Below, in pieces: positions 54,047 to 60,195 of a stretch of 64,000 nucleotides of DNA (within the stretch, counting starts at the first letter, position 1; every line of letters begins with the position of its first letter). The notes beneath the pieces are model-generated. The model was not told where the DNA came from and did no database searches. It worked only from the letters and a program-made list of their open reading frames with translations. This DNA is from Imtechella halotolerans (GTDB lineage: Bacteria > Bacteroidota > Bacteroidia > Flavobacteriales > Flavobacteriaceae). A program made the translations under genes and the position numbers. The stretch covers positions 1,175,001-1,239,000 of the forward strand of contig NZ_CP117969.2 of the NCBI RefSeq assembly GCF_028743515.2, written 5' to 3'.

Positions 54047-54580
54047 TTAATTAATTGTAGCGGAAAATTGTCCGTGAGAAACTTTAATCTCACCTTGAGT
54101 ACCATAGCTCTCAGTACCAATAAAGTCAAATGTGCCTTTTAACTGATTATTACTGTTACTAACTATAGAAATGGTTCCCTTCCCAATATATTCTTTCCCA
54201 CTAACCATATCGGTAAAAACCAACCAAAATCCATCTTGATTACTTAGATTGGCGACACTTTCAATTGGATACGTCCCTGCTTGAGGATGTGTAATAGAAT
54301 TGTCAATAAAATTCTTGTAAAACGTCAAACTAAATGTGTGATCGTCATTTGAATTTCCATCATGATTTGAAATTAAATAATATGGATTATCACCTTCGAC
54401 AGTAACTATAGACGAAGTTCCTTCTTTCGTTCCATTTATATCTCCTGATATTGTAAATGTCACTTTACCGTTGGCCATTCCTTTATCATTGTTAGTTTCA
54501 TCTTTATCCCTTGTGCAGGATCCAAAAACAGCAATTGCAAAAAGAACTGTAATTATTGTATAAGTCTTCTTAGGTATCAT
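54047..54580 (-). CDS. Lipoprotein of unknown function
   Basis: A 177-residue lipoprotein (lipobox FGSC, cysteine 22). The mature part is beta-rich and ends KVSHGQFSATIN, recalling the DUF4397/lipocalin-like small domains of Bacteroidota lipoproteins, but no family is certain. It sits 17 bp upstream of collagen-like copy 1 in the same direction and likely shares its transcript. Confidence 0.65.
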   Translation of the reverse strand: MIPKKTYTIITVLFAIAVFGSCTRDKDETNNDKGMANGKVTFTISGDINGTKEGTSSIVTVEGDNPYYLISNHDGNSNDDHTFSLTFYKNFIDNSITHPQAGTYPIESVANLSNQDGFWLVFTDMVSGKEYIGKGTISIVSNSNNQLKGTFDFIGTESYGTQGEIKVSHGQFSATIN

Positions 54581-54652
54581 ACTTTAAAATTAATTTTGAC
54601 ATTAAAAACTAATTTGAGGAGTATCTATTAATTAAATTATCCCACTTACATA

Positions 54653-54681
54653 ATTACAAGGCCCCAGAGGGACCTTGTAAT
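54653..54681 (-). terminator. Stem-loop between collagen-like copy 2 and the next lipoprotein gene
   Basis: ATTACAAGG-C-CCC (54653-54665) and GGG-A-CCTTGTAAT (54669-54681) pair with a single C/A mismatch. It lies 41 bp after the stop at 54723. The T-run is weak, so it may be an attenuating hairpin that divides the operon in two. Confidence 0.55.
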
Positions 54682-54722
54682 CTAATAAAACTATGCTAAT
54701 TCAAATAATAAAAATTCTAAAT

Positions 54723-55751
54723 TTAATCTTCCAATTCAAGTAGCGCTTTCACTTCTTCATAACTCAAATCTTCCCAATTAATGTTTTTTCCATTCATATT
54801 TCGATTTGCAGACAATAACTTCCCAGCTGGAATTAATACAAAACGTAAATTAAGTATAGGTGCTATATTAGGTGCTGAGGAAAGTGCTGGAACACTTTTT
54901 ACATAGGTGTACCTGAAGAATAAACTATTACTATTTGAAGCATTCAGTATCCAATCACTTTGTATATTATAAACATGATAGTCTGAAGATAAAACCGAAG
55001 CTTTATACCGTACTTCCCGGGGTAATGAACCAACACTTGCCTGAGATATAACAAAATTAGTGTCAGTGGCGTATACAAGTAAAGTACCTCCTTTAGATAA
55101 AAGAAAATCATGTAAAGAGGTAGCTCCAGTCTCCAATAAAGCATCAAGTGCATCCCCACCAATTCGATACTCCCTAGTGCCATAAGTGGAGGTATGATTG
55201 ACGTCAATTCCTTTTAGCCACTGTGTCGCTATAACATTTGCAGTTCCATCATCTCCTTTATCTCCCTTGGCTCCTTTAAGACTTACTGGGGTACCCCATC
55301 CTGAATCTGTCTTCGGACCGTAAATACTTATTGAAGAAAGATGAAAATAAAAATCACCTATGGCTCCCACTTCCATCGTTGGAACAGTAATTCCGCTTAA
55401 CAAAGTATTACCATCTTGACCATCTTGACCATCCTGACCATCCTGACCATCTTGACCATCAGCACCTTTTAAAACAATAGGAATGCCCCAACCTTCATTG
55501 GATTTAGGACCGTATAGCGTATAGTTCTGTGAATCTATATAGTAATCCCCTAAGTTACCTTCGGAATCTAAAGGAGGAACATTTCCATAAAGTAATAAAT
55601 TCCCATCAGTTCCAGGTATTCCTTGAGCTCCTGTTTCTCCTTTAGGTCCTTGTGGTCCTTCTGGTCCCATGTCTCCTTCTTTACTACAAGAAGTAATACT
55701 CAACATAATGCCTAATGCCATAAGCAAACTGTAAAAACTTAGTTTTTTCAT
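54723..55751 (-). CDS. Collagen-like Gly-X-Y lipoprotein, copy 2
   Basis: A 342-residue lipoprotein (lipobox ITSC, cysteine 22) with the same plan as copy 1: GPEGPQGPKGETGAQGIPG, the GDYYIDSQNYTLYGPK unit, a collagen patch with five QDG triplets, the GDFYFHLSSISIYGPK unit, KGAKGDKGDDG, and a C-terminal domain ending INWEDLSYEEVKALLELED. The QDG run comes from a 9-bp tandem repeat. The two paralogues differ mainly in repeat length and in the C-terminal domain, so they probably arose by duplication. Confidence 0.85.
   Translation of the reverse strand: MKKLSFYSLLMALGIMLSITSCSKEGDMGPEGPQGPKGETGAQGIPGTDGNLLLYGNVPPLDSEGNLGDYYIDSQNYTLYGPKSNEGWGIPIVLKGADGQDGQDGQDGQDGQDGNTLLSGITVPTMEVGAIGDFYFHLSSISIYGPKTDSGWGTPVSLKGAKGDKGDDGTANVIATQWLKGIDVNHTSTYGTREYRIGGDALDALLETGATSLHDFLLSKGGTLLVYATDTNFVISQASVGSLPREVRYKASVLSSDYHVYNIQSDWILNASNSNSLFFRYTYVKSVPALSSAPNIAPILNLRFVLIPAGKLLSANRNMNGKNINWEDLSYEEVKALLELED
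55411..55460 (-). repeat. 9-bp tandem repeat in collagen-like copy 2
   Basis: On the plus strand the unit CCATCTTGA (or CCATCCTGA) occurs 5.6 times in 50 bp. Each unit encodes QDG, so copy-number change would lengthen or shorten the collagen helix without a frameshift. Confidence 0.85.
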
Positions 55752-55806
55752 AAGTACAATTGATTTTTGTTAAAAATTAAATAATTAGTATTAATATTTA
55801 GATTAT

Positions 55807-56346
55807 TTAGGGGGCTGCAAAGACGATTTTTCCCTCAACAGATACATTCTTACTAGTACCTGGTTCTTTAAACTTTCCATTAAATAATAAGGTAAGTGAT
55901 GCCGTAATTCCCTTTTCTCCTGCATAGAAAACCTCATGTTCTTTATAATTCTCAAAGGTTACTTTACATTGAATAGGTTCATAGCGGTGTTCTGATCCCC
56001 AAATTCCAAAGGTGATTCCTCTTCCGTTGTACTCAGGTATGGGATTTTTGTTTTGGTCTAAATCTATTCCAATCCCTAGTTGAAATATTCCAGTGTCATA
56101 CAACAGGGAAGAAAACACATTTACCTGAGCTTCTTCATCATAGGTAGGAAAAGTTACAGGACTAAAAACTCCTGCTATTGATTTTGGAATTTCCCCTGAG
56201 AACACTTCCCCTCCTTGAATTTCTATATGATAGCTGTGACTATTCAAAATAGCATTCTTAGGTTTACTATTTTCATCCACTTTACAGGAATTAAAAAGGA
56301 AAAAAATAGAAAGATAAAGAGTGATTGATTTAATTGTAATTTTCAT
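55807..56346 (-). CDS. Lipoprotein of unknown function
   Basis: A 179-residue lipoprotein. I start it at ATG 56346 (MKITIKSITLYLSIFFLFNSCK, cysteine 21) rather than at 56460, which would add 38 polar residues ahead of the signal and overlap the neighbouring gene. The mature part is beta-rich, with HSYHIEIQGGEVFSGEIP. I recognise no family. Confidence 0.7.
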   Translation of the reverse strand: MKITIKSITLYLSIFFLFNSCKVDENSKPKNAILNSHSYHIEIQGGEVFSGEIPKSIAGVFSPVTFPTYDEEAQVNVFSSLLYDTGIFQLGIGIDLDQNKNPIPEYNGRGITFGIWGSEHRYEPIQCKVTFENYKEHEVFYAGEKGITASLTLLFNGKFKEPGTSKNVSVEGKIVFAAP

Positions 56347-56398
56347 AATAAGCATCGAATAATTCTTCCATTTAACTATGTGCATTCTTCTTAAAGTG

Positions 56399-56830
56399 CT
56401 ATTCTTCACGTCTTTTAAATGATACATATAGTTTTCTTTTTGAGGAAGAGTTAAATTCAATTCCTACTTTTAACACATTATTTTCCATACTCCCAACCTT
56501 CCACTTAATTGTTTTTTCATTCCCAATCAAACTAATAACGGAGTCTTGAATTATCCAATTAAAATTCTTAATCTCAGGTTCGCAAGAGCTATTATACACC
56601 ACCTCCTTAGCTGTTTTATCTTCAAAAAAAACAGTGTAATCTTTCCTGCAATTGTTCCCAACATGCTTGCTAGGTAGTATCCAACCTGACACATCTCCTC
56701 CCATAATTACACCTTCTTTTTCCCAAGTTCCAACTATCGAATCCTCTAGTGAAACTTGAGCATTTATAATCGAATTCGACAAGAAAAAAATCACTGTAAT
56801 TAATTTTGAATACAAAAAGAATATCTTCAT
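56399..56830 (-). CDS. Exported lipocalin-like protein
   Basis: A 143-residue protein with a signal peptide ending near INAQ (residue 24). The mature part starts with SLEDSIVGTWEKEGVIMGG, typical of the lipocalin-like domain (GTW motif), and has alternating strands ending KLYVSFKRREE. Four cysteines are absent from the usual positions, but NNCRKDY and SSCEPE could bond. Ligand unknown. Confidence 0.65.
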   Translation of the reverse strand: MKIFFLYSKLITVIFFLSNSIINAQVSLEDSIVGTWEKEGVIMGGDVSGWILPSKHVGNNCRKDYTVFFEDKTAKEVVYNSSCEPEIKNFNWIIQDSVISLIGNEKTIKWKVGSMENNVLKVGIEFNSSSKRKLYVSFKRREE

Positions 56831-56887
56831 TTGAACAATTGTAAATTGATTATTACTTTGAAAATTGGTGATTTATGTTTAAAAGAT

Positions 56888-58177
56888 TTAATTACCTCCA
56901 TCAACACCCCAACCTAGATATTCTAAATCGGCATGCCCTTTAGAAATGTTTATATATATATTGTTCGCCAAGTTAAGATTTGGAAGGTCTGGCTTGATGT
57001 TACTTGCGCCTGTATAGGCATAGAAAGCAAAGTTTGGCAGGTCTTTAAATGTCGTATTTGAAACCGATAATTTTGGATTTGCATGCATATAAATAGCTCC
57101 TGAATCTACAATATTACCTACTGGGAAATCACCTTTTGCATGTTCTATAATTGCATGTGTAATTAAATTATCTTGTTGAGTAAAACCATAGTAAATCCCT
57201 CCCCAATTAGTGCCATTAGCGGCCTTTAAATGCACAGGATTCTCCTCAGTGCCAAGTATTTTGAGGCTTAAGTTATAATCAGTTCCATTGGGACTAACCT
57301 GTATATAGCCTTGAGGTTGAAACTGAATTTCCACACCTTCTTTTATAATAAGATGTCCTCCTCCAATAACACGAACTCTTCCATCCACTAAATAGGGTAC
57401 ATCTAGTTTATTCCAATTATTGGATGTTTCAATTGAATTGTGCTCAGGTGTAATATTCACAAAATCCAAAACATTTCCTTCAAAATGCGAAGTCTCATCC
57501 AAAATATGAACCTTATTGGCTGAAATTTTAATGGGCACATCCTGGCACTCCTTAATGGTTAAATTAGAAACCTCTACCGTAGCTTGGGCACCTATGCCAT
57601 GTAAGTCCAGCCCTATATTTCCGCTATTACTTATTTCTACATGGTTTAATGTAAGTGATTGAGGAGTTGTTCCTGATACACCTCGAACTGCAATACTTCC
57701 CTCATAAATTGGAGATGAAGTGGTTAAATTTTGCGATCCAGCATACCTTATTTTTGCATGTTCAATAACATTGTTAGTATTATAAGCCTCTGTAAAAAAT
57801 AATCCCCTCCAATGACCAGCGTTCTCAGAAGTTCCAGTAAAAACAATAGGATCATTAAAAGTACCTTTAGCTTCAAAAATCTTGTTACCGAGAGTAATAA
57901 ACATTCCAGCGTTATATTCAAATGCAATAACAACTCCAGGTTCAATCTTTAATCCTGCCTCAACACGTGTCCAACAATCAATTAAATAATCAACAGGTCG
58001 ATTTGGATCATTTTCAAGAATCCGATCTTGATTAAAATAATCACATGGTAATTCTATAGGAGGTAAAATTTCTGCAATTGGATCCTTTTCATCTTCCTTG
58101 GAGCAGGAGGTAAGAAAAAGGATACTGAAAATAAGTATACAGAAAAGAGTACGTGTTTGTGAAATATAAATATTCAT
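56888..58177 (-). CDS. Lipoprotein with right-handed parallel beta-helix
   Basis: A 429-residue lipoprotein (lipobox LTSC, cysteine 25 counted from ATG 58177; three extra residues are possible from 58186). The mature part has short repeated coils of the pectate-lyase-like fold (GVVIAFEYNAGMFI, HWRGLFFTEAYNTNNVIEHAKIRYAG, LNHVEISNSGNIGLDL, GGIYYGFTQQDNLITHAIIEHAKG). No catalytic cluster was seen. Such proteins often bind polysaccharides. It lies directly downstream of the barrel-protein gene (11 bp gap). Confidence 0.8.
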   Translation of the reverse strand: MNIYISQTRTLFCILIFSILFLTSCSKEDEKDPIAEILPPIELPCDYFNQDRILENDPNRPVDYLIDCWTRVEAGLKIEPGVVIAFEYNAGMFITLGNKIFEAKGTFNDPIVFTGTSENAGHWRGLFFTEAYNTNNVIEHAKIRYAGSQNLTTSSPIYEGSIAVRGVSGTTPQSLTLNHVEISNSGNIGLDLHGIGAQATVEVSNLTIKECQDVPIKISANKVHILDETSHFEGNVLDFVNITPEHNSIETSNNWNKLDVPYLVDGRVRVIGGGHLIIKEGVEIQFQPQGYIQVSPNGTDYNLSLKILGTEENPVHLKAANGTNWGGIYYGFTQQDNLITHAIIEHAKGDFPVGNIVDSGAIYMHANPKLSVSNTTFKDLPNFAFYAYTGASNIKPDLPNLNLANNIYINISKGHADLEYLGWGVDGGN

Positions 58178-58188
58178 AAAAATCAATG

Positions 58189-58686
58189 TTATAGGTTAAA
58201 CTTTAATCCTCCTGATAATACTAATTGACCACTATCAACTATTACGTATTTAAGTTCAGCAAATGGGGTGATTTTCTTACTATTAAGAAAATGGATCCCA
58301 GAACCAAGATTAAGCCCTACTCTACCATCAGACCAAGAACCATTAATTCCCCATGCTTGATCATAAGAAACCTTAATACTATTATAGCTAAGACCCGCAA
58401 ATCCATAAAAATCAAGATTAGCCTGCTTTATGAAATAATAATTTGCATTGGCGTTTACCTCTAACCAATTCATTTTAACTCCATATTCCTCTTTTGGCAG
58501 ATAGTATACAATCGAAGGGGAAATAGAGAGTTTTTCAGAAATAGTGAATTCAGCATTTGCTCCAATTCCAAGATTTTCAATTTCTGTTCCGTAAGCCAGA
58601 AAGACTCCGATTTTTGGTTTTTCTTGTGCATTTACGCTCAAGAAAAGACCAATCAATAAGCAAAAACTTAGTGATAGTTTCTTCAT
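58189..58686 (-). CDS. Small outer-membrane beta-barrel protein
   Basis: A 165-residue protein with a signal peptide ending near VNAQ (residue 21), then eight amphipathic strands (ISEKLSISPSIVYYLP, LDFYGFAGLSYNSIKVSY) and a C-terminal hydrophobic strand (LVLSGGLKFNL). This is the pattern of OmpX-like or OMP_b-brl porins. It is the first gene of the minus-strand set and faces the sigma gene across a 222-bp divergent gap, whose minus-strand part contains TTTCG and GTATAAATAGC segments that might be the promoter used by that sigma factor. Confidence 0.78.
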   Translation of the reverse strand: MKKLSLSFCLLIGLFLSVNAQEKPKIGVFLAYGTEIENLGIGANAEFTISEKLSISPSIVYYLPKEEYGVKMNWLEVNANANYYFIKQANLDFYGFAGLSYNSIKVSYDQAWGINGSWSDGRVGLNLGSGIHFLNSKKITPFAELKYVIVDSGQLVLSGGLKFNL

Positions 58687-58878
58687 TTTTTAGATGTTTT
58701 TAAATAAGTGTTCGCTATTTATACCTCGAAACGAAAAAAGTAAACATCCAAAATGAAATTTTTTATCTTTTTTTTAAAATCCTCACAAAACACTTCAAAA
58801 CAAATACTTACATTTTTTAAAAAATCCAAGAGGAAAAAAATTAGCTCATTAGGCATTAGGAAAAGAATCTAATTTTAG

Positions 58879-58886
58879 TATGTTTA
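58879..58886 (+). promoter_or_regulatory. Candidate -7 box of the second ECF sigma gene
   Basis: TATGTTTA matches seven of eight positions of TAnnTTTG, 23 bp upstream of ATG 58909. Confidence 0.4.
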
Positions 58887-58908
58887 CATTTAACTAATCA
58901 AAGTATTA

Positions 58909-59451
58909 ATGATTAAGGATCAATACCTGATAGATAAACTCAAGGAAAAGGAGCTAAAAATTTTGGACAAAATATACCTTGACTATAAGGATGATTTTTT
59001 CTTATATGCTAAAACATTTTCTATACCTAATGAGGATATTTATGATTTGTATCAAGAAATTATTATTAGCCTATATGAAAATGTTCAATTAGGAAAACTT
59101 ACCAATCTTTCAAGTACACTAAAAACTTACCTATTTGCCATAGGAAAGAATAAGATATATAAGCTTTTAAATAAGGCTAATCGCCTAAATTCAGATCATA
59201 CTGTTATTCATGCAGATAGTGAACTATGTGTTTTTGACATAGAGACTAACGATGAACAACAAGAAATCCTCAAAAGCGCTTTTGAGGAATTAGGAGGTAA
59301 ATGTCAAGAAATATTGACCTTGTATTATTATGAAGGACAAAATTTAGATGATATCCAGAACACTTTAGGATACAGTTCTAAGGATGTTTTAAAAAGTCAA
59401 AAGTCCCGATGTTTGAAGAAACTTAAAGAATGTGTGAAGAAAAAAATATGA
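58909..59451 (+). CDS. ECF-type RNA polymerase sigma factor
   Basis: A 180-residue sigma factor with region 2 near residues 15-85 (EDIYDLYQEIIISLYENV followed by LKTYLFAIGKNKIYKLL) and region 4 near 115-175 (GGKCQEILTLYYYEGQNLDDIQNTL, then the helix-turn-helix VLKSQKSRCLKKLKE). It differs from the FecI-like factor at 3.4 kb. The stop overlaps the start of the membrane anti-sigma gene by four bases (ATGA), implying translational coupling. Confidence 0.92.
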   Translation: MIKDQYLIDKLKEKELKILDKIYLDYKDDFFLYAKTFSIPNEDIYDLYQEIIISLYENVQLGKLTNLSSTLKTYLFAIGKNKIYKLLNKANRLNSDHTVIHADSELCVFDIETNDEQQEILKSAFEELGGKCQEILTLYYYEGQNLDDIQNTLGYSSKDVLKSQKSRCLKKLKECVKKKI

Positions 59452-60164
59452 AGAGTGAAAATCTAATAGAAAAGTATTTTAACGGTAGTCTTTCTAAAGA
59501 AGAATTTCTTGAATTGGAAAAACGTATTGACGAAGATGAAAAACTTCGATTTTCCTTTTATGAACAACTAGAAGTTCAAAAGGCTATATCTAAAATAAAA
59601 CATCAACCTTTAAAAGACAGGTTTAAAAAACTTGAAGAAAATCAAAAAAGAAAGAGAAATAGAAAATGGCCGATATATGCAGCAAGTATAGCAGCTATAT
59701 TAACTACTATTTTCTTACTGTATGACCCTGCTGTAAATAATGAAATGCTATTCGCTGAACATTTCAGAGTTTACCCTAATGTCATTTTGCTTTCAAATAG
59801 AGGTGAAAACAACAAAGAAGATTTTGTTAAAGAAGCTTTTCTATTATATGAAACTAAAAACTATAAAAAAGCATCGGATGCTTTCAATAAGCTATATAGC
59901 ATTAGCAAAGAGGACTATTTTCTATTCTACCAAGGTATCAGTCTACTAGCGGATAATAATTTTCAAAAAGGTATTGATGTTCTGGAAAATTATAATTGGG
60001 AAAAGAATAATAGCGACTTTACTCAAAAGGCCAATTGGTATTTAGGCCTGGCCTATTTAAAACAAAACAAACTTTTAATCTCAAAATCTTACTTTAATAA
60101 AGTGGCCAATTCTAATGACGATATTGCACCTCAAGCCATATTACTGCTTAAGGAATTAAATTAA
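59448..60164 (+). CDS. Membrane-spanning anti-sigma factor with periplasmic TPR repeats
   Basis: A 238-residue protein begun at ATG 59448; the frame also holds ATG 59430, but that start would lie inside the sigma gene. Residues 1-66 form the cytoplasmic sigma-binding part (IEKYFNGSLSKEEFLELEKRI), 74-92 form a membrane helix (YAASIAAILTTIFLL), and about 120-235 are TPR-like repeats (YKKASDAFNKLYSISKEDYF, FQKGIDVLENY, ANWYLGLAYLKQNKLL). The layout is that of anti-sigma factors controlled by cleavage. The convergent CHAT-protease gene starts 32 bp from its stop. Confidence 0.82.
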   Translation: MKSENLIEKYFNGSLSKEEFLELEKRIDEDEKLRFSFYEQLEVQKAISKIKHQPLKDRFKKLEENQKRKRNRKWPIYAASIAAILTTIFLLYDPAVNNEMLFAEHFRVYPNVILLSNRGENNKEDFVKEAFLLYETKNYKKASDAFNKLYSISKEDYFLFYQGISLLADNNFQKGIDVLENYNWEKNNSDFTQKANWYLGLAYLKQNKLLISKSYFNKVANSNDDIAPQAILLLKELN

Positions 60165-60195
60165 TCAAAAAAATCATTCTCAGTATATTTTCAAG

